From NCBI GenBank assembly GCA_003999685.1, contig CP021220.1, forward strand, positions 1,364,001 to 1,428,000: a DNA stretch of 64,000 bases, read 5' to 3'. Shown here one piece after another: positions 1 through 9,212 of this stretch. Made by a program: the position numbers and the translations under genes. Each line of letters opens with the position of its first letter. The first letter of the stretch is position 1. The notes under the pieces are model-generated. The model was not told the DNA's origin and did not search any database. It saw only the letters and a program-made list of their open reading frames with translations. Origin of the DNA: Taiwanofungus camphoratus (Eukaryota; Basidiomycota; Agaricomycetes; Polyporales; Taiwanofungaceae).

Positions 1-491
1 CATACCGAATCTCAGGGGCTTGCATTTGTGTACTTAGTCTGATAGTATGTGCCGACCTTCATGGGTGGGATATATATGACAGCAAGTGATGACTGTGGAA
101 GTCTCCAGATTTGAGTATGATTCCCCTGACAAGGCGCAGCCGACTTGTGGAAGTTCATCATATCTAAGTGTCTACGTTCAGTGTTCATGAATCATGAGTC
201 AGAGGAAGCGCAGTAGTGAGGGACGTCCGATTCTATGCGTTGAAGTAGTAATTGACACTAGCACTGGCGCATTTGGGAGTAATTACCATTCGACGATAGC
301 GACCTTGTCGTAAATCCGAACGATGTCAATAGCCAAGTTTACACCTAGCGCAGTACTGAATAATCATCCGATGGACGCCGCAGCTTGACGAGACGCAGTA
401 TGGGAAGGTCGAGCCGTTCCGGTCACGCGCAAAGTGGCGCGGCGCAAAACGCGGCTGCTACTGCTGCAGCTGTTACCACTTGTACTCTGCC
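1..491. other. Left-edge stretch with no supported gene
   Basis: No coding region, RNA gene or repeat is supported here. Short open frames on both strands have no recognisable family motif. The last 100-200 bases probably serve as promoter and leader for the prohibitin gene that follows. The first part could hold the trailer of a gene lying outside the window. Confidence 0.5.
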
Positions 492-1760
492 ATGTCTCTT
501 CCTTCACTTGCAAGTCGTCTCCTAGGTCGGTCCCGTGTATGTTGGTTGTCTTGAGGAACGTCTCAAGGCCTTTCATCTACAGTACCCGTGGCGGTGGCGG
601 CGGCTGTTGTCCAAGCCAGCATCTACGATGTTCCCGGAGGCTACCGTGCAGTTATGTTCGACCGATTCTCCGGTGTGATGGACAAGGTGAGTTTCTCTAT
701 TGATTGCGGAGCAGTAAAATTTGAAACATGAACTCTCATATACTTGCGACAGGCCAAGCCGGAAGGCACACACTTCCTGGTGCCCTGGCTACAACGTGCC
801 ATCCTATACGACTGTCGTATCAAGCCTCGGGTGAGTTACACCTATTCCCTCACCGCTGTATCCCATCCTGATCGGAGGTGTAGAATATTTCAACGACCAC
901 TGGCTCGAAAGATCTGCAAATGGTATCCATCACTCTCCGAGTGCTCTCCCGTCCGGATGTGGAACATCTTCCCAAGATTTACCAAGGCTTGGGTATGGAC
1001 TACGATGAGAGGGTACTGCCTTCTATCGGCAATGAAGTCCTGAAGGCGATTGTGGCTCAATTTGATGCGGCGGAATTGATCACTCAGCGAGAAGTGGTGA
1101 GTCATTCATGACTTCTCGTCGTGGGACCTGTGATCACCTCCAGCGTAGGTGTCATCAAGAATTCGGGAGGATCTACTTAACCGTGCTGGTGAATTCTATA
1201 TCAAGCTAGAGGACGTTTCCATTACACACCTCACCTTTGGCAAGGTGTGTATGATGCCTCTGTGATCCATCCGACAAACTAATTTAGTTGTGTATATAGG
1301 AATTCACACAGGTATGCTCAATGATGACTGCTGTCTGAAGTCACTGTTTGACCCTGCACGTGCAGGCCGTGGAGGCGAAGCAAATTGCTCAGCAAGGTAC
1401 GTCTTAGGCGGCAACGAGGGCAAAACGAACTGTCATAGCTCACTCTGTTTGCACAGATGCTGAGCGAGCAAAATTCATCGTCGAAAAGGCAGGTGCAGCA
1501 AGAAAAATTTTACGTGTGAGGACTGACGGTTTCCTCAGGCGGAACAAGAGCGTCAGGCAGCTGTCATCCGGGCTGAAGGTGAGGCTGAGGCGGCTGCAAC
1601 TATTTCGCGAGCGCTGGACAAGGCGGGTGAAGCGTTTGTGACGTTCCGGAAAATCGAGGCAAGCAAGGCGATTGTGCAGTCCTTGGCCACCAACCCGAGG
1701 GTGACCTACATTCCGAGTGGGGGTGGAAACGTGCTGTTGAGTGTGCCTACCGAGAAATAG
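492..1760 (+). CDS. PHB1: Prohibitin 1 (mitochondrial inner-membrane SPFH protein)
   Basis: The product is the PHB1 subunit of the ring-shaped PHB1/PHB2 complex, which scaffolds the mitochondrial inner membrane and holds m-AAA proteases. At least seven introns are inferred; the joined product is about 275 residues, normal for the family. The start at 492 gives a short hydrophobic N-terminal anchor ([11 protein letters not shown] then Val/Ala-rich), followed by [18 protein letters not shown]. The PHB domain then shows [34 protein letters not shown] and LITQREVV. The C-terminal coiled coil includes [13 protein letters not shown] and [20 protein letters not shown], and the protein ends with LLSVPTEK. 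Exon 1 is very short (492 to about 524). The intron at 1489-1538 must use a GC donor to keep the frame. No promoter element stands out. Confidence 0.93.
1489..1538 (+). other. Non-canonical GC-AG intron in PHB1
   Basis: The coiled-coil codons for IVEK end at 1488 and continue as AEQERQ from 1539. Only a cut before GCAGGT at 1489 keeps the prohibitin frame. The nearby GT at 1493 leads to a quick stop. The acceptor TTCCTCAG at 1531-1538 is ordinary. Confidence 0.7.
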
Positions 1761-1969
1761 TAGCACGGGTCTGTTTGGATATTTTGTTTACACTCAAATG
1801 CAGTGGTTTGCACGCGTAATAGCGTTTGAGTGATGGCCAAGGGCCAAGTGAAGTGAGCCATCTGATAAATCGGGTCTCGGAGATGTCCGAGGAAGCTCTT
1901 GCAAGGTCGAGCGTCTTCGCTGCACTTGCTCAGAACATAACGGTTACACCGTCTCCTGACTGTCATATC

Positions 1970-2070
1970 GTCTCTGTCCGTTTTCCTCTCTCTTCTTCGT
2001 TTTCTCTCTCCTCTCTCTATTCCCTCTCTCCTCCCTCTGTCTCCTCTGTCTCTTATCGGACTTATCTCAT
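1970..2070 (+). promoter_or_regulatory. Pyrimidine-rich tract upstream of PUB1-like gene
   Basis: About 90 bases consist almost wholly of C and T (runs of TCTCTCC, CCCTCTCTCC, CTCCTCTGTCTC) and lie 125-220 bases before the start codon at 2193. Such CT blocks near the transcription start are known from well-expressed fungal genes. Their role here is inferred. The 144-residue Arg-rich open frame on the opposite strand is a by-product of this composition. Confidence 0.55.
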
Positions 2071-2192
2071 TGTCGCGTTTCTCTACTGTCAATTTTCCTG
2101 TTGTGAATATCTCTTGGTCATCAGACGCCATCGGCCCCAAGACTTATTTCGCATCCCTTCAGGCCTAACGATTTCATTATCTTTCTGTCATC

Positions 2193-3725
2193 ATGAATCC
2201 AATGAGTCCAATGGCCGCAGCTGAGGCGCCCGTAAGTCCCTCCAATGTTTTTCATTGTTCGGACAGCTTACCCCTACGGCCCGATTGGAATTTTTTTTGT
2301 GGCGATCACTTCGCGGAACAGAGGCGTGCTCATCTCTATGTTGGCAATCTAAGCCCGAGGGTAACGGAGTACATGCTCACAGAGATCTTCGCCGTCGCCG
2401 GGCCCGTGCAGCACGTTAAAATCATCCCCGACCGGAACTATCAGCATGGCGGTCTCAACTACGGCTTTGTCGAATACATGGACATGCGTGCGGCTGAAAC
2501 TGCCCTCCAGACACTCAACGGGCGGAAGATTTTCGACACAGAGATCCGCGTGAACTGGGCCTACCAGGGACAGCAGAACAAGGAGGATACGAGCAATCAT
2601 TTCCACGTCTTTGTCGGTGACCTCAGCCCCGAGGTCAACGATGAGGTTCTGGCCAAAGCCTTTAGCGCCTTTGGCACTCTTTCCGACGCACGCGTAATGT
2701 GGGATATGAACTCGGGCAAGTCTCGTGGATACGGCTTCCTCGCATTCCGGGACAAGACGGATGCGGAACAGGCCATTGCGACCATGAACGGCGAATGGCT
2801 CGGCTCTCGCGCTATTCGTGTTAACTGGGCGAACCAGAAGACGCAGGGCGCCCCCCCTCCTACCTCTACCGGCCGTGTCGGAGGCATGGGCGGTGGCGCA
2901 CCGGCGCCCATCAACTTCCAGGGCGGTCCCCTCTCGTACGAGTCCGTTGTGCAGCAGACGCCTGCATATAACACCACGGTATATGTCGGAAATCTCGTCC
3001 CGTATGCGACGCAAGCGGATCTTATCCCTCTTTTCCAATCGATCGGCTATCTCTCGGAGATTCGCATGCAGGCGGACCGCGGTTTTGCATTCGTCAAGCT
3101 CGACACGCATGAGCATGCCGCCATGGCCATCGTGCAGCTTCAGGGCCAAATGGTCCATGGCCGACCCATCAAGTGCAGTTGGGGCAAGGACCGGGCCGAT
3201 GGAGGAGGAGCCCTCTCGACGGGTTCAATCAGTCCCACTCCTACTGCTGCTCCCTACGGTAACATGGTGCGTGAAATCCATTGGTGTTCCGTATGCGTTT
3301 TCTAAGATCGCCTGGTCTTCATCAGCCTATGTATGGCATGCCTCAGCCTAACACTTATGGCCAGTACGGTTTCAGCGGTTATGGCGGATTCCCTAATCAG
3401 GCGGCAGGGACTGGTACGCCAGGCGCGCCTGCCCCAGGTCTGGGTAGTCCCGGTACTGCGACCGTTGGCATGGCCATGGGGGCAGGTGCCGCGGCACCGG
3501 CCGATCCTAGCGCTGCTGCGGGGCAAGCTGCACAAGGACAGTGGGCAGGCGGTGATCCGAACTCGTATTATTCGAATTATTGGGGTGGTAAGTACTGATA
3601 TATATGCGCTTTCTGCCTTTACTTGCGCAGCCGGATCGGGCATTTGACGTTCTCTATTTCTAGGTTATTATGGCCAAGCGGCTGGGGCAGGCGCAGCTGA
3701 CCCTCAACACCAAGGCACTGCTTGA
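2193..3725 (+). CDS. PUB1: Three-RRM poly(A)/U-rich RNA-binding protein, Pub1/TIA-1 type
   Basis: The product has three RNA-recognition motifs in the Pub1/TIA-1 order. RRM1 starts at HLYVGNLSPRVTEYML with RNP1-like LNYGFVEYMD. RRM2 starts at FHVFVGDLSPEV with RNP1 SRGYGFLAFRD. RRM3 starts at TVYVGNLVPYATQADL with RNP1-like DRGFAFVKLDT. The tail is rich in Gly, Ala, Gln and Tyr (QYGFSGYGGFPNQ, SYYSNYWGGYYGQ), as in TIA-1 prion-like regions. Family members bind U-rich or poly(A) mRNA, steady transcripts and enter stress granules. Introns are inferred at 2232-2321, about 3265-3325 and about 3593-3663; the gene ends GTA-stop at 3725. Full length is about 430 residues. Assignment to PUB1 rather than a sister such as NAM8 rests on overall resemblance. 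Confidence 0.88.
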
Positions 3726-4303
3726 TTGTGCTATTCGCATGGACATTTCTCGACTGTCGAATGTAGCATTTTCCAGGTCGTGTCTCTTTAAAGTGTGCTA
3801 TTATGACACCATGTTTCCACCACGTGGTCTCTTAATCGTATTTGCAGAGCATTCACCACTCTTACCCATCAAAACACGTTTCTTACTGTGCATACGAAGC
3901 AACACTCGACTGTTTCCCCTCTTGCTCCTGTGATGAAATAGGCCCTGTTATTTTTCTTTTCCAGCTCTTTTTTATCTTTCAGTTGATGAGTACAAATGTG
4001 TTTTATGCACTTACCTATCTATATGTTTTAGTGCCAGCACTAACCATCTGTGTCTGAAATCAAAATTTACCTGATGCAACAGGATCCAGTGATGTGTGCA
4101 CAGGTCAATGCCCCGGCAGATGCATTTCTACTAGTGTCTATACACTAGTGTACGGAGGAATCAATATACATCAAGTCATGAGCTGACATGTGTCGAGTAC
4201 GTCATCCAGAACCGACTCAGAAAGGTACCTATCACTCGCAATTACGATCTTCCTCCCAGTGTCAGATCTTGGGTTCATGCTGGACATGAGCACCTTTGCA
4301 TTC
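3726..4303. other. Intergenic stretch after the RRM gene
   Basis: T-rich sequence with no supported gene; it probably holds the 3' trailers of the convergent RRM gene and the first secreted-protein gene. A short palindromic piece, ACTAGTGTCTATACACTAGTGT, lies near 4131-4152. Nothing else is evident. Confidence 0.5.
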
Positions 4304-4304
4304 A

Positions 4305-4946
4305 TCAGCAATGATGGCACAACCAGACCTTGTGAAAAGACTCACTCTTTTCGGCGGTGTGTACAAGTGTCTTGACACTTCTCTTTCCCCTTCCTTGCCC
4401 TCCCACCCTCGTCTTTCTTCCCCCGGAGTTTGTTGGGTTGGATTTGGATTTAGATTTGGATTTGGATTTAGTGGCAACGTTGGAACCAGCATACGGAGAG
4501 GCAGGAGCAGCAGGCTCGACAGGAGCAGCATTCTGACCGACAGGCGTGTTGGCAACAGTATTCCCGGCGGTTTCTCCGACAGTCGCAGGGGCATCAGATA
4601 TGTTTTGAGCGACTGGCGTATCTACGGGCACGCTATCAGGAACTACGCCATTCGATGGCTGTTCGTTGTTCGGAGCGACATTGGAAGGAGGGTTTGGTTG
4701 AGGGCCTGCGAGGAATCCAAGTCCGGTGACGTCGCTTACGACGTTTCCAACAACAGGGATGCTGCCGGGGAGTTGGCGTCGGAGTTTAACAGGTGCGGAT
4801 CCTGCGATGCCTTTACTTTGGATTTCGGTGACTCTGGGGTGAGTAACTATGTTCCCGTTCGTATTTGAAGAACTCTGCATAGCAGAAACTATTGTCGGGC
4901 TGACCGTGGCGGCCATGATAGAGAACGCGATGATTGGGCTGCGCAT
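4305..4946 (-). CDS. Small secreted protein, low-complexity tail (secreted trio member 1)
   Basis: A 213-residue intronless frame with a clear signal peptide (MRSPIIAFSIMAATVSPTIVSA, cleavage likely after the last Ala). The mature part is rich in Asn, Val, Pro and Ala, with repeated VPV, NTP and APV motifs. It has a dibasic site (KLRR before QLPG) that looks like a Kex2 cleavage point. It ends in a Ser-Lys repeat made by a hexanucleotide microsatellite, then a basic tail (GRGKRSVK). No catalytic domain is recognised. The N-terminus resembles those of the genes at 5782 and 8697. A TATA box lies about 95 bases upstream. An intron removing part of the tail cannot be excluded. Confidence 0.6.
   Translation of the reverse strand: MRSPIIAFSIMAATVSPTIVSAMQSSSNTNGNIVTHPRVTEIQSKGIAGSAPVKLRRQLPGSIPVVGNVVSDVTGLGFLAGPQPNPPSNVAPNNEQPSNGVVPDSVPVDTPVAQNISDAPATVGETAGNTVANTPVGQNAAPVEPAAPASPYAGSNVATKSKSKSKSKSNPTNSGGRKTRVGGQGRGKRSVKTLVHTAEKSESFHKVWLCHHC
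4439..4471 (-). repeat. Coding hexanucleotide microsatellite (TTTGGA)n
   Basis: About five imperfect copies of GGATTT occur in tandem. On the minus strand they are read as alternating Ser and Lys in the tail of the secreted protein. Length variation between strains would be expected to change the repeat in multiples of two residues. Confidence 0.8.
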
Positions 4947-5037
4947 ACCGGTGGGCTAGTCTGTGGGTAATGTAAATTAATGAAATACAGTGAAAAGAAG
5001 GTGATTGGATTAGGATGAGAACGGTTGCGACAGCTCT

Positions 5038-5047
5038 CCTTTATATA
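5038..5047 (-). promoter_or_regulatory. TATA box for secreted trio member 1
   Basis: The minus strand reads TATATAAAGG, a near-consensus TATA element, about 95 bases upstream of the start at 4946. Confidence 0.6.
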
Positions 5048-5698
5048 TGAGGCAAGTAAGGTTCGTCAATGTTCGCATTCCGCTGCGTCTTCTCGCGAAG
5101 TTCAAGTGGAAGACCTTCCTATTCTGGCAACCACACTGCCAAATCGGTTCATCTAGTACATCCTCACTAGTCTGTAATCTGGACAGCGACCCAAGCGTTC
5201 TTGCGATTGAATATGAATTCATATAGCATTCGTTGACACTGTTGTAGAATCAAGGAAATTTTGTCTTCCTCCATGAGAAGGCCGACCCTTCTCCAACACT
5301 GTTGAAAAAATTCGGGCCTCAAGCTTGCTTCAAACCATCAGTCATACAAGCCACTGGCAGCTGTTGAATGGTGGCCATATCTATCCTGTTGAGTTTTTGG
5401 TTTAAATTTCCCAGGTGCATTGATGCTTGAGATGCAATACAGGTATTCCAAAACATTGTCACGATCTTTGCGATTGCTTTGCCACGCCGGTTTTGACATC
5501 CTGTCTATGATCATCGTAAGAAGACTGCATGGCCCGACATGGCTGCTTGAGTGCACAATCTTCTCTATACCGAATCGTCCCCATAAATTACATGACCCTC
5601 TGCCCTGCGCATGACTCAATGTCAGCCTGAATGCGTGCAACTGACGCTGCCGCTTCAAGCGAGTGGTCTACTATACAACGGTCAGCCTCCGATCAGAG

Positions 5699-5705
5699 TA
5701 TAAAT
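5699..5705 (+). promoter_or_regulatory. TATA box for secreted trio member 2
   Basis: TATAAAT lies 77-83 bases before the start codon at 5782, a spacing normal for a TATA-driven fungal gene. Confidence 0.6.
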
Positions 5706-5781
5706 TCATTCTCGCTACCGCTTCGTAACTTGAACCTTTGCACATTGTACATTATTTGTTGATCAATCCCTTGATACCAAG

Positions 5782-6931
5782 ATGCGAAACCCAATGGTTG
5801 CTTTCTCCCTCTTTGCCGCTGCAATTATGACTGTTTCCGGTGTCTCAAACTCCCCCAGCAGTGATTCTCAATCGCTGGCTGACACCCTTAACGCCTCAGA
5901 TGGTCAACCTGGAGGAGGCATACGTATGCATTCTCGACGGCAGGCTGCCTATGTAGGGCTCAGTGCCTTGGATCGGACTGTTCCTGATGCAATAGTGAAT
6001 AATTTGCGTCCGAACAAGAGGTTCCGGTTGCGTCGGGCAGATGGAAGATCTTCAAGGCTGGCCAACGATCGATTGCAGACGGATGAGATGCCGCCACCCA
6101 GACCACCAACGACATCCAGACCGGCTGCTGCATCTGGTTGCGATAATAGTTCGGATGACGGAAGCCCTGATCAGGATTCTGTGCTTGATGGTGTGCACAC
6201 GTCTATCTGCCATGTCCTGCTTGTTTTCTCAACATTCGGCATTTCTAGTTATTGCTAGTGGTGGCGGAGTTTCTTGCTCGAGTGATGTAAGAGGCGGATC
6301 TGCTGATGACGCAGGCCCTCAAAGTGCGGCCTCTGAAGACGCTGACCCTGCTTTGGGGACTTCTGTCATAAGCACAGGGGAAGACGACTACACAGGTCAG
6401 CGCAGTTGTATGCCACGCCAAATCCAAGAGCCAGACTGACGTTAGCACTGCACTTAGGGAACGGTGACATGTCTGCAAGCCACTACGGTGATGTTAGCCG
6501 AGCACACGTCGGTGACACGCCGACTGAGTATCCAAGATACCCCAGGAGAGCGGAAGGCGCTGGAGGGACTGTTAAGGCCGCTACGTCCTCCCTATCGGCT
6601 GACAGCCCCCAGAATGGCGGAGCTGTCCTTGACGATGTCAATTCCGGTAAGGCGATACAAAGACTTTCCCGTGAATGGTCCATTGAGTTGTTCTTGCACA
6701 GGTCTCCAGGGCGCTGACGGAGAGAGCATCCAAGGAGCAGCAATACCAGGAACTGGTACTGCAGAGAGCCCTGGTGGAGCAGCTGTTTCTGGACTGGTGG
6801 GATCGTCTGAGGGAGGCGAGTTGATCAACTCCGGAAGTGGAATTGACAATGATGGAGGATTGGGTGGTACCCCTGGCGCAGGAGGTATCTCCGAGAGTGG
6901 TCTCGCACGGGGCGGTCAGGGTGCTTCCTGA
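5782..6931 (+). CDS. Small secreted Gly/Ser-rich protein (secreted trio member 2)
   Basis: Four exons are inferred: 5782-6190, 6249-6395, 6458-6646 and 6702-6931. They join in frame to a product of 324 residues. The signal peptide is MRNPMVAFSLFAAAIMTVSG. The mature part carries several dibasic sites (HSRRQ, FRLRRA, YPRRAE), which suggest Kex2-type processing. The rest is Gly, Ser and Asp rich (ASGGGVSCSSDVRGGSADD; GGLGGTPGAGGISESG), with no catalytic domain and no recognised family. It resembles its neighbours at 4946 and 8697 mainly in the N-terminal MR(S/N/T)P start, the hydrophobic core and the composition. The four-exon model is supported by consistent phase at every junction. Confidence 0.62.
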
Positions 6932-7093
6932 TAAGCCTTTTGCCTCCACCGCTCACTTTCGACCATCAACTATGTCTCCTACAGTCTCCATTCTGATCCC
7001 GATTTACTTTAATTTAAAGTGTCATTTACACTACGCCTAAGAACGAGAACACCAGTTTTATATTAACTGACGATGCGCAATGGTTGCCTGTTA

Positions 7094-7320
7094 CTCTCTG
7101 TAAAAAAGGATAGTCAACTGTAGTCCCCAAATTGCGCCAGGCGACTATTATAGTGACTAAATCAGGGAGCATAGTCATTAGTCGCTTGAATCGACTACAC
7201 CTTGACTGATGCTCGACTGTTTTCTCCAATTTTAGACGGCAGCATTCAAGAAAAGCGACTAGTTAGTCCATTGACGCAATTTGGGGACTAGGTTTGTGAC
7301 TAGGCCTTTTTTACAAAGTG
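7094..7320. mobile_element. MITE, CACTA-like (non-autonomous DNA transposon)
   Basis: A 227 bp element bounded by imperfect terminal inverted repeats of about 45 bases. The right end read on the minus strand starts CACTTTGTAAAAAAGG; the left end starts CTCTCTGTAAAAAAGG. Both continue to TAGTCCCCAAATTGCG. It is flanked by TTA on both sides (7091-7093 and 7321-7323), a 3 bp target duplication as CACTA elements make. The short motif GACTA/TAGTC recurs many times inside, like the subterminal transposase-binding repeats of CACTA elements. It has no coding capacity, so it would need a transposase supplied elsewhere. A PIF/Harbinger origin, which also duplicates three bases, is the alternative. Confidence 0.72.
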
Positions 7321-7486
7321 TTACTCCCAATGCTCTCCGCAGCTTCGGAGCAAATGATTCCTCAAACCTTAGGTATGGAGTACAGAGGTTGGGTATACGG
7401 TAACGAATGATACAGATACTGTGTATGTAGTCAGATTTTCTGGGTATATGGTGTTAGAGATCAAAGAGCTGCGCTTGTAGCGGCAT

Positions 7487-8697
7487 CTACCGGTCGTTGG
7501 TGTTCTCGTCCGGCCAGTCCGTATCGTCTGTCACGAAATCGGCGTTGTCATTCGTGGAGTCCCTATTGTCGTTCGTTGACTTGCCAGAGACGTTGTTATT
7601 CTTGTGGGTAATGTTGCCGCCAGTAGCACAACCAGACTCAGAGGTCCCTGCAGCCCCTCCATTATCTAGTAGTACGAAGTTGTGTGGTGCACGTCAGCGA
7701 AGGCTCAAAGCGGGGAGATCTCTGGGAACTCGACTCACTGGAATTCATGTTAACCATCCCCCCCACGTTACTGACGCTCCCACCCTCCGCATTGCCGCTG
7801 CTACCTGAGTATCCATTTCCACCAGCACCGGTGCTGTCGCTGTAGCCACCTCCCGCACACCCGGAGGCAGATGTACCTCCTGCACCGGCATTATTAGAGT
7901 TGATGTTCATGATGGTAGGCATCCCGTCGTTCCCAGCGATGTTGGTAACGGCGCCACCACTCACGTCTCCAGTGGATCCAGTGTAAGCATTACCGCCCAT
8001 TGTGTCAGCGTCGTCAGTGCGCTTGTCGTGTATAATGTCTGAGGCACCGCTGTCATAGGGTGGGCAGTCAATTGCCGCAATTGAGGAGCATGTCCGAATT
8101 GACGCACTTCACAACGGAGCCTCCAGAAACATCGCCAGTCGAGCCCGAATAGGCGTTCCCCCCAATGGTGCTTCTGTCTAAATTTCTAGGGTTCAATCTT
8201 CGAAAATGTGAGAGCACGACAGGTAGGAACAGTGAAATGACATACTTGCGAGGCTTGATAATTTCTTTCATGATATGTAGCGCGTGGATACCACGAGTTA
8301 GCATGACCGGCCCAGGACTAGGAGGTATCATGCTACCGCCTGTAGTGGTGCGCACATGGGTCGGATCAAATATACCAGTGTCGTCGTAATGTCCAACGGG
8401 GGGCACGCTGCGAGGGACCTTGACGGCGTTCGGAGGGATCATGCTCCCTCCAGCGGTGGTGCGTCCACGGGCGGGATTGAAAACATCAGTGTTGTCGTAG
8501 TGCCCGAGCGCTGCGATGCTTCGTCGTGTATTGGCTGCATTGGCTGGTACTATGCTCTCTACTGAGGTCATTTGCGCGTGGGCGGGACGTAGAACCTTTG
8601 CCTCATTAATCTGGGGACCCAGAAGAGGGGCAGCGGTAGCAAGAGGACTGAGCGCTGCCACGGCGAGGATGGTGCAGGCAAGTGCTGGAGTGCGCAT
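7487..8697 (-). CDS. Secreted repeat protein with Gly-rich modules (secreted trio member 3)
   Basis: The signal peptide is MRTPALACTILAVAALSPLATA. The N-terminal half holds about three copies of a 37-residue unit; the clearest blocks are GHYDNTDVFNP and GHYDDTGIFDP, each followed by RTT(A/T)GGSMIPP. Sites such as NTRRS suggest Kex2 processing. The C-terminal half has three modules of the form GGNAYSGSTGDVSGGSVVN, the last two followed by an Asn/Gly block ending SGCAxGG. Introns are inferred after IIKPR, after SGGSVV, and after VNMNS; phases agree at each. The tail is Asn/Asp rich and ends ENTNDR. No enzymatic domain is seen. Similar Gly-rich modules are known in uncharacterised secreted proteins of mushrooms. 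Function is unknown. Confidence 0.62.
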
Positions 8698-9212
8698 GCC
8701 GGTAGTGAGAACTTGAAGTGCCTGTGCGAGGGTGTTTCAAGGTAAGAAGAGACGGTCCCTGTAAAAAACCCTATGGAACGTAAGATAGAGAAAGGGGTCA
8801 AGAAACGATACGATACGATGAAGGCTCTGCCAGCCTCTTTAAAGAGTTTGTCCTTGGGGCTGACCATTTGCCGTGTGCTTCCACTGGTCCTTTTCAGGAC
8901 ATCTGATATCCATTCTAGGCATGCCGTGCCCGGGCATCTCGGCACGCACCAAGAGAAATCCGAAAACATATGAATTCACCAGGGAAGAAGAGAAGCGCCG
9001 TAGAATTACCATCGTCCGAACCATTGTAGCATATATACACGCACGAGGCAAATGAATCCGCAGGTAGGTTAGCCGTCCAGAATTACGCAAGTATCGGGCA
9101 TAGGATATAAAGCAGACTGGGTATTCAGAGCAGAGTGAGAGGGATGCTACCACGCTACAAGCAGTGCCCCGGCGGACCGTCCAGATATACAGAAAATTTC
9201 ACTCATCGACCA
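8698..9212. other. Intergenic stretch with an unassigned TATA-like box
   Basis: No gene is supported. It holds the promoter of the secreted gene on the left and the trailer of ATG16 on the right. A plus-strand TATAAAG near 9105 has no convincing plus-strand gene behind it; the open frame at 9135-9572 runs antisense through ATG16 and looks accidental. Confidence 0.45.

Larger units (their letters stand above)
4947..5781. other. Divergent promoter region between two secreted-protein genes
   Basis: This 835-base region separates two divergently transcribed signal-peptide genes and has a TATA box near each end. Open frames inside it (for example 5338-5658, minus strand) show no family motif and look like chance. 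No repeat or RNA gene was seen. Confidence 0.5.

Noticed and set aside
1706-2140. 144-codon minus-strand frame rich in Arg/Glu/Lys
   Set aside because: It arises from the C/T-rich promoter tract read on the other strand and has no domain.
2349-3158. 269-codon minus-strand frame
   Set aside because: It lies wholly antisense to the three-RRM coding exons, which have clear family motifs.
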